From the NCBI GenBank assembly GCA_026122225.1, contig JANEZZ010001412.1, positions 372,001-436,000 on the forward strand: a stretch of 64,000 nucleotides of DNA, in the 5' to 3' direction. Below the pieces are notes generated by a model, which saw only the letters and a program-made list of their open reading frames with translations, was not told the DNA's origin and ran no database searches. How positions within the stretch are numbered: position 1 is the first letter of the stretch; each line of letters opens with the position of its first letter. Made by a program: the position numbers and the translations under genes. Positions 40,861 through 52,669 of this stretch are shown piece by piece. This DNA comes from Heloderma charlesbogerti. Its lineage: Eukaryota; Chordata; Lepidosauria; Squamata; Helodermatidae.

Positions 40861-43800
40861 TATTTTATTTGTTTATTTCATTTCTATACCGCCCAATAAC
40901 CGAAGCTCTCTGGGTGGTCCACAAAAATTAAAACCAAATGGCACACAATAAAACAATATAAAATATACAGAACATTAAAACCACAATATAACAATACAAC
41001 TACAATAAAACCTAGCAGCAGTGCAGGAATTTAAAATACAGATTTAAAACAGCAAAGCTAAAAGTCTAGAAAGCTAAAATGCTAAAATCCTTTGGAAAAT
41101 AAAAAGGTCTTCACCTGGTGCAGAAAGGAATACAATGTAGGTGCCAGGTGAAACTCACTAGGGAGCTCATTCCACAGCCGGGGTGCCACAGAAAAGGCCC
41201 TCCTCCTAGTAGCCACCCGCCTCACTTCCTTTGGCAGGGGCTCACAGAAAAGGGCCACTGAGGATGGTCTTAAGGTCCAGGCAGGCACATATGGGAGGAG
41301 GCGATCCTTCAGATTACCTGGCCCCAAGCCATTAAGGGCTTTAAATGTTAATACCAGCACTTTGAATTGGGCCCAGAAACGGACTGGCAGCCAGTGCAGC
41401 TGAAAAAGTACTGGCGTAATATGGGCTCACAGGCCAGTCCTGTGAACAATCTTGCTGCCCCATTTTGGAGTAGCTGAAGTTTCTGGACCATTTTCAAAGG
41501 CAGCCCCACGTATAACGCATTGCAGTAATCCGGACGAGAAGTTATCAGAGCATGGATAACTGTAGCTAGGCTATCTCTGTCCAGATAAGGGCGTAGTTGG
41601 TATACCAGCCTAAGCTGATAAAAAGTGCTCTGCGCCACTGAGTTCACCTGTGCCTCAAGTGCAAGTTGGATCCAAGAGCACCCCCAAACTATGAACGTGA
41701 TCCTTTAGGGGGAGTGCAACCCCCTCCAGAACAGGTTGAATATCTCCTAGCCAGGCAGACGAACCACCCACTAACAGTACCTCTGTCTTGTCTGGATTGT
41801 GTTTCAGTTTATTGGCCCTCATCCAGTCCATTACCATGCCTAGGCACTGATTCAGAACAGCCGCTGCCTCACCTGGGTTTGATGAGAAAGAGAGGTAGAA
41901 CTGGGTGTCATCCGCATATGGATGGCACCTCAGCCCACACCTCCGGATAACCTCCCCCAGTGGTTTCATGTAGAAGTTGAACAGCATGGGGGATAAAACA
42001 GAGCCCTGTGGAACCCTGTGGCAAAATTGCCATGGTGCAGAGCAATAATCCCCCAGCACCACCTTCTGGAATCAGCCATCCAAGTAGGAGTGGAACGACT
42101 GCAGTGCAGTGCCTCCAACTCCCATCCCAGACAACCTATCCAGAAAGATACCATGGTCGATGGTATCGAAAGCTGCTGAGAGGTCCAGGAGAATCAACAG
42201 GGTCGCACTTCCCCTGTCCCTCTCCCGGCAGAGGTCATCCCACAGGGCGACCAAGGCAGTTTCCGTTCCAAAACCAGGCCTGAAGCCCGACTGAAATGGA
42301 TCTAGATAATCTGTTTTATTCAAGAGTGCCTGGAGCTGTCCTACAACCACCCGCTCAAGCACCTTACCCAGGAAGGGGATGTTGGCCACTGGCCTATAAT
42401 TGTTAATGTCCTCTGGGTCCAGGTTAGGCTTTTTCAGGAGTGGTCTAATTACTGCCTCTTTTAAAGTGACAGGCACCACTCCCCCTCTCAAAGAGGAATT
42501 CACAACCTCCTGGACCCAGCTGGACAGCCCCTCCTTGTTTGAGGTAATAAGCTATGAAGGGCAAGGGTCAAGCACACAAGTGGTCAATCAGACTTGGCCA
42601 AGCACCTTGTCCACATCCTCAGGCCTCAATAACTGAAACTCATCCAATAAAACTGGACCAGACGGTGCTCTGAACGCCTCTACCAATGGAACTGCATTGA
42701 TCGTGGTGTCCAATTCATGACGAATCTGAGTGACTTTATCTTCAAAGTGCCTTGCAAATTCATCACAGCATGCCACCGAGGGTTCCACTGTCTCTCTTCC
42801 TGGCCCAGATTGTAACAGGCCACGAACCACTCCGAAAACCTCTGCTGGACAACACTGAGAAGGTGCAATGCTGGTGGAAAAGAACTGTCTCTTCGCCACC
42901 CTCATCGCCACAGAGTAGGCTTGATAGTGAGCTCTTACCTGTGTTTGGTCGGACGCAGCACAAGTTTTCCTTCACCTGCGTTCTAGCTGTCTCCCCTCTT
43001 GCTTCATTGCCCTCAGCTCAGGTGTACACCAAGGAGCTGGCCGGGCTCTGCTCCGAGGGAGAGGGTGCTTGGGCGCGATCGTGTCAACTGCCCGAGTCAT
43101 CTCTGCACTCCACAGAGTGACCTGGGCTTCGACAGGAGCACCAGCCATACCAGCAGGAAAATCCCCCAGAGCCCTCTGGAATCCATCGGATTCCATTAGC
43201 CTCTGGGGATGGACAATTTTAATAGGTCCCCCACCCTTGCAGAGGGGGAAGCCTGCCAGGAGTCTAAACCTCAGCAGGAAGTGATCTGACCATGACAAAG
43301 GGACATATGTTAATTCCTCCACTTTCAGATCACCAGCCTCCTGCTCAGTTGAGAAAACCAGATCAAGCATGTGTCCTTTTACATGTGTAGGGCTGATGAC
43401 ATGTTGGGACAGCCCCATGGTTGTCACGGTGGCCATGAAGTCTTGAGCCGCCCCGGATACAGTGGCCTTGGCATGGAAGTTGAGATCCCCCAGGACCATC
43501 ATCCTAGGGTTCCTCAACACCAAGTCCGAGACCACCTCCGTCAGCTCAGGCAGGGAGTTTGATGGGCAGCAGGGAGGGCGGTACACCAGTACAATCCCTA
43601 ATCTGTCCTGGGTACCCAACACAAAGTACAAACACTCAAGATGTGCACTTGAGTGAGCAGTAAGCCTAGAGAGAGGGATTGAGTTCCTATTGACCACGGC
43701 AACGCCCCTCCCCAACCCTCGAGTCAGTGTTGGTGCTGCATTGAGTACCCAGGAGGGCACAACTGGGAGAGAGAGACCCCTCCCAGTTCCCCCACCCAGG

Positions 43801-44580
43801 TCTCAGTAATACATACCAGGTCAGCCCCCTCATCCACAGGCAAGTCATGGATGAGGGAGATTTTATTTTGGGCCGACCTGGCATTCAGCAGCAGCAGCAG
43901 CAGCAGCACCGGACCCGAGGGCAGACTGCTAAGGCCGCCAGGAACCATCAGGTTGGGGGAAGAACCAGACGAGGGATAGCCATAAGGTGTCTAGCCCCTC
44001 TTCTCCTCAGCTGGCCTGTTAATCCCCCAACGCCATACCTCCCCCTGCCCATGACCACAGTTATGGCGGCACCTCCCCGACCCCCTGAATTGCTCAATGG
44101 TCCTCCCAGGCACATATTAAAATGTTAGGATATAAAATATATGACAATATAAAAGAAGATAAAAGATAAAAGAGATAAAAGAGAGCAGCAGCTAAGAAGG
44201 AGCAAATAAAATCTATGTTTGCCCCTTTCTCCGTGGTCTTTACAGCTGCTGCCCTCGGCTGCTGCTATTTGCTGCTGGTATCTGTGGCGGCGGATGTCTC
44301 TGGAGAGGCGGGGGGTGGGTCTTCCTGTGCTCCTCCATGCATCTCCAAGCGTGACCCTAAGTGCGCACTTAGTGTCACACTTGGCGCGGTGCCGTGGGGC
44401 TGCCTCTGGCAGCCCCACCTTAAGTACCTGTTTGGCAGGGGCAGAAACAGGCTCAGGGTCCACCTGGTGCAGCTGGTCCTCCTTCCCACAGGCTCCTTGG
44501 AAACTGGAAACTGGAACCACCAGTCGCCACTGTCTTGGAAAGAAGTCCCAGGGAACATAATGGGGGAAACTTCTTAGCAA
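40861..44580 (-). mobile_element. L2-like non-LTR retrotransposon, nearly full length
   Basis: Read on the - strand, the 5' region is followed by an AP-type endonuclease: NKISLIHDL and ITETWVG (43860-43780), LVYRPP, MVLGDLNFHA and SWSDHFLLRF (within 43760-42972, a 262-codon open segment). Next are a linker (PKHPLPRSRARPAPWC), RT fingers ([32 protein letters not shown], 42503-42072) and palm (VPQGSVLSPMLFNFY, YADD at 41907-41918), then the C-terminal PLKMVQKLQLLQNGAARL block and a 3' end near 40861. At least four frameshifts or stops break the polyprotein. The 5' limit near 44580 is approximate. A (CAG)n run at 43890-43907 lies inside it. Confidence 0.85.
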
Positions 44581-46239
44581 AAGTGCTTGGGATCAAGCTT
44601 TAGAAATGGTAATTCTATTAAACTGAAGGTGCCAAGGTTCCAGCCTGTCAAGTACGCTGACTCGAGTCAGAGCTCTCAGGTTCATTTGGAAGCGGACTAT
44701 GGGAAGCAATGGGAACGCACTCGGTACATGCTCAGAGGCACTGTCACCTTCACTAAGATAGCCCTTAAGGGCGCAATCCTATGCATATTTAGACAGAAAA
44801 AAAAGGCTGGCTGAGGAATGCTGGGGGTTGTAGGGCTTTTTTCTGTTTAAACATGCATAGGATCTTGCCCTAAGAGATTCTGGAGCTGAACCGCAGCACT
44901 GAAAACTGTCCAGTCCCAAATGCCTCTTTGATTCGGGCCCTTTTAGTCTGTGACACTTGCGCGGTTCAGCCCTTGAATCCTACCTACATTTCTTTCTTTC
45001 CTTGGCTCAGACTCGTCACCTTAGGGACTAGTCTTTTGATCAGATGATTGGAAGGGTCGAATTAAGTGATCTGATTCGGCAGAGACAACGGTCGTTTGAG
45101 CCTGAAAAAAGAACCCCCTGCGGGTCGGTTTCGACTGTGCGTGGCAATTTCTGAACCACCCCCAACCCGGCCTAAGGGCTGGTGCATTTCAAAGTAAACA
45201 GCCATGGGTGTGTTTTTGCAAAGCAGATCAAAGGCACACCGCATAAAACTCGGCTCACGGGCAAAGCCTGTTGAAGGAACTACTCCGATAAGGGGGTGGG
45301 GGCTCAACTTTTTTTCTTTTTTGACAGTCTGAAGTGTGTCTTGGGTGACAGTGACAGAAATAAACAGCAGCCGACGCTTTGCATGGATGTTCTGTGAGTA
45401 AATAGTCGCCGCTTTATGAGTTTAGAAGGGCTGGAGATAATGAGACTGCATGTTTCGCAGTTGTGATTTGGAGCGGGGCAAGAGATGCTAAGCCTCGGAC
45501 TTCAAAAGAAATTCCTGCTGCGCAGTGATGCTCAGCGCTAGAATTACATAGCAACTGGGCTAACCCTGTGATCCTTTTGATTTCCTGCTGCAGTTTCACG
45601 GTGTAGCAAGTTCAAATATAGGCTCTCTGAGCACCACCTACTGGACAAGGAATAATTCACAGCTCGGATCTATAAAGGCCCACTCAAGTCTAGTAAGCCT
45701 CCAGAGGAATTGGACAGTCCTCTATTCCAGTTCTTCCTACCTTGCAAAAATACCCCTCAAGGAAACACATTTGGGATACTAAGCTTAAAAGGTTTATAAT
45801 ACAACGCTCTCATTCCATGCTGCAGAACAATCCCATGGTATTGTGGTAACAGTATGGGCAGTACCTTTATGAAGACCAACTAAAAGAAGTCAGCAAGCCA
45901 GCTTTCAAGTTCATCACAGTTCTTCATCAGGCGAGATCTTAAGCCAAAACAACAACAACAACAACCCAGAAAAGCCTCAAGCTCACCCACAACATTTGTG
46001 CAATGAAGTCTTATAAACATTACTTGAGAGGATGTCCCGTTGAACTTGATGGGGTTACTTTTGAGTAAACACACACAAACTCAGGCTGCAAGCCACTTGT
46101 AAAATGCCAGCCTGGTTTCAATCCATTTTCAAGGGTTGCTGATGTTTCAACCAGCCACTACAGCTATGCATTTAACAGTACTGTGCCATGCAGAAATGAT
46201 GAGGTCAAATATTTTCACAGGAAGTAAATCAACATTTTC
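44581..46239. other. Intergenic, no gene recognised
   Basis: Apart from the MITE at 44769 I see no repeat family or supported gene. A (CAA)n run lies at 45948-45965. Confidence 0.45.
44769..44870. repeat. Harbinger-type MITE, TTTAGACAGAAAAAA family
   Basis: Ends GGGCGCAATCCTATGCATA and ATGCATAGGATCTTGCCC, flanked by TAA on both sides (44766-44768, 44871-44873). Confidence 0.85.
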
Positions 46240-46455
46240 ACGTATTAATTTATTTATGTTACATTTATATCCCACCGAAGGTGGCGTCCATGATGCTACT
46301 CTTCTCCATTCTATCCTCAGAACAATGCTGTGAAGTAAGTTAGGCTAAGAGTCAGCGACTGGCCCAAAGTCACCCAGTGAGCTTCATGGCTGAGTGGGGA
46401 CTAGAACCTGGGTCTCCCCAGTCCAACACACTAACCACTACATCACACTGTCTCT
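46240..46455 (-). repeat. Sauria-type tRNA-headed SINE
   Basis: TTTATGTTACATTTATATCC, CAAAGTCACCCAGTGAGCTT and CCAGTCCAACACACTAACCA (reversed tRNA head with GTTAGTGTGTTGGACTGG) match the copy at 5208. Confidence 0.85.
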
Positions 46456-46582
46456 CTGCTGATTTCTGCACATCAGCCTGCTGTTAAAGGCACAAGGGCA
46501 GGTTTACCTGTTTTTTCCCTGATCATTTGGCAAGCCTTCTATTCCCTGCTCTGTTGATGGAAGCATATGCCTAGACAAGGAG

Positions 46583-46720
46583 CAGCCTTCCACAACCTGG
46601 TTCCTTCCAGATGTGTTGGACTTCAGTTCCCATAATTCTCAGGCAGCATGGCCATTCCTGGGTGGGAATTATTGGAGTGACAGTCCAATATATCTGGATG
46701 ACACCAGGTTGGGGAAGCTG
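46583..46720. repeat. Foldback MITE, CAGCCTTCCCC family
   Basis: CAGCCTTCCACAACCTGGTT is mirrored by GACACCAGGTTGGGGAAGCTG. The centre is CAGCATGGCCATTCC. No convincing 8 bp duplication is seen. Confidence 0.75.
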
Positions 46721-47282
46721 GCACAGAAGGTGTGTTTATCCTTATCATCATCTTGTATGGAATGGGCTGTATAGTCTGTGATGCAATTGCTGTTAATTTT
46801 TGCATTGCAGTCCATTGTGGTTGCGTATATGTCAATACACACAGTAATGGGTTAGTCTTGCAGTTTGTGATTATAACTGTTAGGTTCATATGTTCTGCTT
46901 GTAAGAGGTGGCTCATATTACTTCGCTATGTTTACATACGGTGTAGAACTCAGGTATGGGATATCCTGTCTAGTTGTCATAGTATGTCAACTGTACACAG
47001 TCTTCATAGTTTCAGAGAGTATCTTGCACTGAAATAAATTTCAAAAAGGTTTGCATGAGCCCTTGTAGAGGCAAAGGGAAAGGGACTGAGATGAACTATA
47101 TTCTAGTAAGAAAGTGTTTTACCTTTAATATGGCTTACCCTTTTTTGATCTCTAACAGTCAGCCAACGAAATTCTGGGATCTTTAAAACCTGGGAATTTC
47201 TGGGATTTTTAAGTTTGGTTTATGTGGATGACAAAAATAAGGACATTCGACAAAGAATTGGGACAAAAAAATAGTGTGGATC

Positions 47283-47373
47283 AGTGCAATCCTATGTACA
47301 TCAGAAGCAAGCCCCATTGGGTTAGATAGGGCTTACTCCCAAGCAACTGAATGTAGGATTGCAACCTTAATTA
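47283..47373. repeat. Short foldback MITE, GCAATCCTATAC family
   Basis: CAGTGCAATCCTATGTACAT is mirrored by GAATGTAGGATTGCAACC, with GCCCCATTGGG at the centre and TTA at the right edge. Confidence 0.7.
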
Positions 47374-47524
47374 ACACCTCTCCAGGAACAAAGGCCTGGA
47401 CTCCATCATCTGTCCATGTGGTGTTTCCAAATATTACACTAAGACAGAGAATTAGTGATCACACCAAGCATTCCCTTAGCAAACAACAGGCCTTGGCTAC
47501 ATCTTACACTCTAAACATAGATCT

Positions 47525-47725
47525 GTCTATCTATCTATCTCACACATAACTTCATTTCATTTCTATACCTGCCCTATAGCCAAAACTCTCTGGGTGGTTC
47601 TCAAAAATTAAAACCCAAAATACAACATAATAAAAACACAATATAACATCTTTAAAATACATTTTTAAAAAACAAACAAACAATATAATACAGCTAAAAC
47701 CAGTTATAATACAATACTAGGACTG
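47525..47725 (-). repeat. TCTA run and L2-like LINE 3' end
   Basis: A short (TCTA)n at 47525-47540 is followed by TTCATTTCTATACCTGCCCT, then AACTCTCTGGGTGGTTCTCA, the reversed L2-like 3' terminus. Confidence 0.7.
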
Positions 47726-48557
47726 ATAAAAACAGCCGACATTAAAAGCCCCATCGTATGATATCACATGTCTGGGATTTTAGTATTACTAAAGTATTAC
47801 TGGGAGTATTACTAAATGTCTTATTTAGTAACAATGAATTACTAAATAAGGAATCCACTGGTGTAATGTTTGATAGCTGAAGTTGAATTCTGTAGCTTTA
47901 TCTGTAAATGTTACAGAACTAGATTAGTAAATGACAAAGGATTCTTTCTTAGGTTTTACATGAAATGGTGTTTTATGTGAGCCTTGCCAGAGGAAGTTCC
48001 ATTTTTAGCCTCTATTATATGTCAGGAAAATGAAAGTAATGGAATTCAATCCAAGCCATTCATTCAAATGAATAGTAAGAAATTAGGACACAGTATGGAG
48101 AATGTGGCAATTCTGCCTCTTAACAGTCCTTTTAGAAATATAGCTTGAGCTTTAAGGCAAAAAAGCCATTTAGAAAGCAAAGCTACTTCGATTAGATAAC
48201 TGATGAGTCAACATTTGTTCATATTATCTTTAGACTTACAATTTGAAACACAATTGAAGGAGTAATTGTTATTGTGTTGCAATTTACTGTTGATAGTGAT
48301 GTGATAAAACAAGGACTGCCTCCAAACTCTATTATCAGACTAACACAGGAGAAATCCCATTAAAAAAAACACACCCAAATCAGAAAGGTGGTATTGTTAT
48401 TCCAGTCTGTAAACCAGAGGTCTCACATCTTTTTCAGCCCAAGGACCAAATTCAGTTTTGGAGAAGCAATCCTGGGTTGCATTCCAGTGGTGGGTGGGGC
48501 CAAAGGCAAAAGAGGTATGGCCAGAATAAAAAAAATGCAATCATATTTTAGCTTCAG
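47726..48557. other. Intergenic, AT-rich, no gene recognised
   Basis: TATTACTAAA and TTTAGTAA motifs recur in both orientations at 47783-47850. No coding evidence is seen. Confidence 0.4.
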
Positions 48558-48710
48558 GGCACAATCCTATGCCTGCTGAGACAGAAAAAAAGTTGTATGG
48601 TTTTTTTTCCTGTCTAAACAGGAATAAGATTGTACCCTTGGGGCGCAACCCTATGCGTGTTTAGACAGAGAAAAGTCTACAATTCCCAACACTCCCCAGC
48701 CAGCATTAGT
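48558..48710. repeat. Two adjoining Harbinger-type MITE copies
   Basis: A short copy at 48558-48640 (GGGCACAATCCTATGCCTG, mirrored by GGAATAAGATTGTACCC) is followed directly by a half copy at 48642-48710 (GGGCGCAACCCTATGCGTG). TWA flanks are not clear. Confidence 0.6.
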
Positions 48711-49086
48711 GCCAGTAACCAAGTCTTGGGAGAGGCATTTCAACCTTTTAGGATGGGGGGGGGGAGTGTCTCTTTCAGCTTAAGTGAAGCTGCCCTTGCA
48801 TAACTGGTGTGAAGCAGGGTTGCCATCTTACCAGAAAGTCCAACCCCAATCTGCTTTTGTACCGTTTGATATGGAGAAACCAGCATATGACACTTTTTCC
48901 TAGCATGGAGCAAAAGATGATCCTCTTTGAAATTGCTGCATAGCTGCATAGCTGCTGTTGCAGGCATGGTGAACTGGGCCACTTGAGAAGTTGGCAAGAC
49001 AAGGAATAGAAAACACTGGCAATGAGATGGTAGGATTACTTCAGTTTTTTCCCAGCTTGATCCCAAAGACCTTTACTCTGAAACAA

Positions 49087-49266
49087 TGAGGAGGGAGCAT
49101 AGTTCAGTGGTAGAGCATGTGCTTTATGCAGAACACCTGAGCTTTTCATCCATGAAGGATCTAAGGATTAACAGGATCTAAGGCTGGACAAAGGCCTTTC
49201 TCTTCTTGAGGCCACCAACAGCTGCTGTCAGTCAAAGTTGACAATACCTGGATAGATGGACAAATT
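49087..49266 (+). repeat. tRNA-headed SINE, AGCTCAGTGG family, 5' part
   Basis: GAGCATAGTTCAGTGGTAGA, GCATGTGCTTTATGCAGA form the tRNA-like head; GTCAGTCAAAGTTGACAAT the body. It is interrupted at GGACAAATT and resumes at 49486 (GACAAATAGTTTGACCTGG) to end GCTTCCTGTGTTAC near 49526. Confidence 0.75.
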
Positions 49267-49485
49267 CAGTGGAGGCTGGTGGCTACAATTTCAGTAGGGC
49301 TGTAATTCCATTCTGAGTTTCAGTCAGAACCAGCCAGGATTCTAAAGGAGCTACCCGAGGTACCTACCCCTATCCACAAAATAGGCTCAGCATCTTGGAT
49401 AGCTCCTTTAGAGTTCTGGCTGGTTCTGACTAAAACCTAGAATGGATTCAGACCCCACCGAAATCGGAGCCACCAGCCCCCACTG
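49267..49485. repeat. hAT-type MITE inserted in a SINE
   Basis: Termini CAGTGGAGGCTGGTGGCTAC and GGAGCCACCAGCCCCCACTG are inverse copies; the inner pair GGAGCTACCC/GGATAGCTCC is present. Flanking 8-mers GACAAATT and GACAAATA agree at 7 of 8 bases. Removing the element and one 8-mer restores a continuous SINE. Confidence 0.9.
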
Positions 49486-49526
49486 GACAAATAGTTTGAC
49501 CTGGTATAAAATAGCTTCCTGTGTTA
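49486..49526 (+). repeat. 3' remainder of the interrupted SINE
   Basis: GTTTGACCTGGTATAAAATA then GCTTCCTGTGTT corresponds to the GTCTGACTCAGTATAAGGCA end of the family (compare 52670-52770 and 55415-55562). Confidence 0.75.
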
Positions 49527-49579
49527 CTAATGAAGCAATTGTGAGTTGAATGAACTTGCTTAGGATTGCACTCTTTATA

Positions 49580-49705
49580 ACAGTCTGCTCCAACGTGGTG
49601 CCTCCAGATGTTTTGAACCCCAGCTTCTATTCCTGAGCATTGACCATGCTGGCTAGGGCTGAAAGGCGTTTTAGTCCAACATTTCTGAAGGTTGGGAAAG
49701 CCTGC
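49580..49705. repeat. Foldback MITE, CAGCCTTCCCC family
   Basis: CTGCTCCAACGTGGTGCCTC is mirrored by ATTTCTGAAGGTTGGGAAAG, around CATTGACCATGCTGGC. Confidence 0.6.
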
Positions 49706-49978
49706 TTTATAGGGAAATCTACATCCACTTAGCTTCTTGGTAAGTGTTTGCTTAGTGGTGAGGGAATCCAGAAGATACGACATTATTTCTAGAAGCAGGA
49801 TTATGAACAGATGAGATTGAAAAAACAAAAATATTTGAGTTGTGAAAGCCAGAAACTTAAACTTTTCACAGCATGGAAGCCAACATGACCTCTTGCTGAT
49901 GTCTACAGAGTGAGGTGAAGGAGTCAGTAAGAAACTTGCCAACCCTAATTCTACCTCAGCCTTCTGAAGAGCCTTTAA

Positions 49979-50068
49979 TACCACAATCCTATCTGTGTTT
50001 ACCCTGAAGTAAGCCCCAGTGTGTTCAGTAGAGCTTACTCCAAGGCAAGTGTCCATAGGATTGCAGCC
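49979..50068. repeat. Short foldback MITE, GCAATCCTATAC family
   Basis: CCACAATCCTATCTGTGTTT is mirrored by TCCATAGGATTGCAGCC; TAA lies on both sides (49976-49978, 50069-50071). Confidence 0.75.
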
Positions 50069-50358
50069 TAAATTACAGAGAAAAAGTATATAGGCAATGA
50101 AAGGCGGTGTACGCTCCCATGTGTGTGCAGGGAGCCCCATTCTGCAATACCCTACCATGACTAAAAGGTAAATTGTCACTTTCTCCTCCTCCTTGATATG
50201 TGCCTTTAAAAATGATACATTAGGCAGAATTTCTACAGGTGATTTTTTTTCCTGCAATGGACTCGACAATGATAGAAGGAGAGACATCTGTTTAATTTTT
50301 CCTTGTTGCACCACCATTAAAAGCACAACCCTGCTGAGAAATAAAATGAATAGTCTAA

Positions 50359-50490
50359 GGGTGCAATCCTATGCAAGTTTTAGACGGAAGAAAGGCCTAC
50401 AATTCTCAGTGTGCCTCAGCCAGGGGCATGCTAGGAATTGTGCTTTAAATATGCTAGGATTGTGCTTTAAATATGCATAGAATTGAGCCC
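50359..50490. repeat. Harbinger-type MITE, TTTAGACAGAAAAAA family
   Basis: GGGTGCAATCCTATGCAAG and GCATAGAATTGAGCCC are the ends, TAA on both sides (50356-50358, 50491-50493). A short internal duplication of AATATGC next to a GGATTGTGCTTT stretch lengthens this copy. Confidence 0.75.
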
Positions 50491-50529
50491 TAAAGCTCTT
50501 TAAGGAACTGGCAGGCCTGGTCTGTCTTT

Positions 50530-50668
50530 AGACCAGTGGTAGGGAATCTGTGCTCCTCCAGATGTTATTGAACTACAACTACCATAATTCCTGACCATTG
50601 GCCATGCTGGCTGGGGCTGATGGGAGGTGAAGTCTAACCACTTCGGGTGGGCCACAGGTTCCCCACTG
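50530..50668. repeat. Foldback MITE, variant family
   Basis: AGTGGTAGGGAATCTGTGCT is mirrored by GGGCCACAGGTTCCCCACTG. Centre is CATTGGCCATGCTGGC. Confidence 0.7.
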
Positions 50669-51102
50669 CTTCTTTAAACTAATCTGCCAGGTGTCCCCAG
50701 ATGTGTTGGATTTGCCGTTGCCAATCCATACAGCTGATGGAAATGATCACAGGTTGTGCAGCTTACTGGAGTGAGCAGGTGGGTGGGGAAGAATCCTGCA
50801 TGTGTCCCTGGAATGCTTCTCTCTGCTGTGATATCCAACTGGTGTACAACTGTATTTGAGAAGAGGCGACTGCTACCATCTTTCACAGGGAGATTTGAGG
50901 GGCTGCCTGCTGGCTTTATTGTGTTTGGCTGCTGTTGCTATGGATTGATTTTATGGCCTTCTGAAATGTGTTGTTGTTTGTTGTTATGTTTTTAAGCTGT
51001 CTTGTGAGCTTTGGTGGACTCATTAAAAAAAAACAAGAACAAATCTAGGGAACAAATGAAATAGACAAACCAAATGTTTCCTAAAGCTGATGGGCTAGCC
51101 CA

Positions 51103-51228
51103 GGGTCAGCCAACCTGGTGCGCTCCAGAGGGCTTGGACTACAACTCCCATCATGCCCGGTATGCATGGTAAATGGTAAGGGATTGTGGGAGTTGTAGTC
51201 TGAAACAGCTGGAAGGCACCGAGTTACC
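51103..51228. repeat. Foldback MITE, CAGCCTTCCCC family
   Basis: TCAGCCAACCTGGTGCGCTC and GCTGGAAGGCACCGAGTTAC are the mirrored ends, with ACTACAACTCCCATCATG and GTGGGAGTTGTAGT inside. Confidence 0.7.
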
Positions 51229-52669
51229 TACTCTTGTACTCAGCTTTCTAATGGTCAGACATATGAGTGTTTGGCCATCGCTTTATTTTATCATTGGCTG
51301 AAGATCACTAATATCTGACATCACTATGCCATTTCTCTTTTATTTTATTTTCAGTGCTTCCAATAATGTATGTTCTCTGGGCAGATTACAGACAGTTAAA
51401 AGTAAGGCTGTGTGCAAATGACCTTTCAAAATTCTCCACCCTATTTGTGGGCAAAGAAATTAGGGGAGCAGATTTCACTGAATCTCTCCAAGAGGAAGAG
51501 AATTTCTCCAACACTTTCTCACAGGTAGGGCTCACTGTTGACAGGATTTGTAGCACAGTTTATTTCTTTTTTCCTCAGGGATTTGGGGTTTTGTGTGTGT
51601 GTGTGCTGCCACTGCATGTGGCAACAAAAAAACCGCCATTTTGCATCCACCACAATGCAGGTGTGTGTGTTGTGTTTAGCTCCAGAGAAGAGGTGGAGCT
51701 AGTGCTGTGTCTTAGTCTATCCTCCAGTTTCCTGAAAGTTTTCTTCCCCCATCAAAGAGGCTTCCATACGGATAACATTTTATAATTTATTTTGAATTTA
51801 TTTTGATGGTGTTTTTGAACTTACCTAATCACTGTGAGGTAGACAAAGGGGCTGTGTGTGTTTGCTTTCTTTCTATTATACATCTCTCCATTGCTTTGCA
51901 GTCACCGAGGCTGTCTGCCCTTCCTGATCTGAAAAAAGCCCTACGGGAGGAATTACCTCATGATGTCTTCCCCTGAGCTTTGATTGAAGTGCAGGAAGCG
52001 GAGGAGGCTACCGGCTGCCAGAGAACTGGTTGTACAAGGAAAGACAGGACATTTGTTCATAGTCCTCAGCCACTTCACAAGTAAGGTAGCACAAAAACGT
52101 CAAACCCAGCCCATGAGAATTTATCCAAACTTTTCTTCTCCTTTGAATATCTTTTCAAAAGCAGTCTCTTTTCTATCAAATTGAATGAGAATGATCCAAA
52201 AAATGTGGAAGAAATTTTTGGCACAGCACTAGTTAAAATAATATAATACATTCTATACTAATGATGGCATTGGTTTATATGTTCTATACGGGGAATTATT
52301 TTGATGCATGATGTATAAATTATTTAAGAATAATAATTTAGATTATGTTTAGAGGCAATATCATTCCATTTCCAGTGTTCAGACTGTGAGTACCAAAATG
52401 ACACTACACACACACACAAAAGGGAGGTGTCACCATGCTAAGGAGAACCCCACAAGTTTTGCAGAAGTACTAAACATCCATAGGGAAAAAACCCTCTGGG
52501 GAGGAAATCCAGATGAAATGACTGTTTGTGGGGAGGAAGTGGGAGGATGATATGGAATGGAATGGTGTAGCTGGAATCCTGAAGAGGGAGCATTTCTTTT
52601 TATGCCAGATTCCATGTAAGACACACCACTGTGGCCCAGTTCTCATGATCACGGAGGGAAATAAGCCAC
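51229..52669. other. Intergenic, no gene recognised
   Basis: The longest + strand frame (51354-51785) passes through simple sequence (TGTGTGTGTGTG at 51591) and shows no domain. A (CA)n run is at 52410-52419. Confidence 0.4.

Noticed and set aside
44125..44580. Overlapping open frames of 113-151 codons on both strands
   Set aside because: They lie in the 5' region of the L2-like LINE and are GC-rich frames without domains. A hydrophobic stretch in the + strand frame is not convincing as a signal peptide.
49448..50326. A 292-codon open frame on the - strand
   Set aside because: It runs through two foldback MITEs and the inserted hAT MITE edge, shows no domain, and its composition changes with each repeat. 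It is a chance frame.
51354..51785. A 143-codon + strand frame preceded by TTTATTTTATTTTCAG
   Set aside because: The acceptor-like tract is attractive, but the protein has no recognisable domain and passes through a TG microsatellite.
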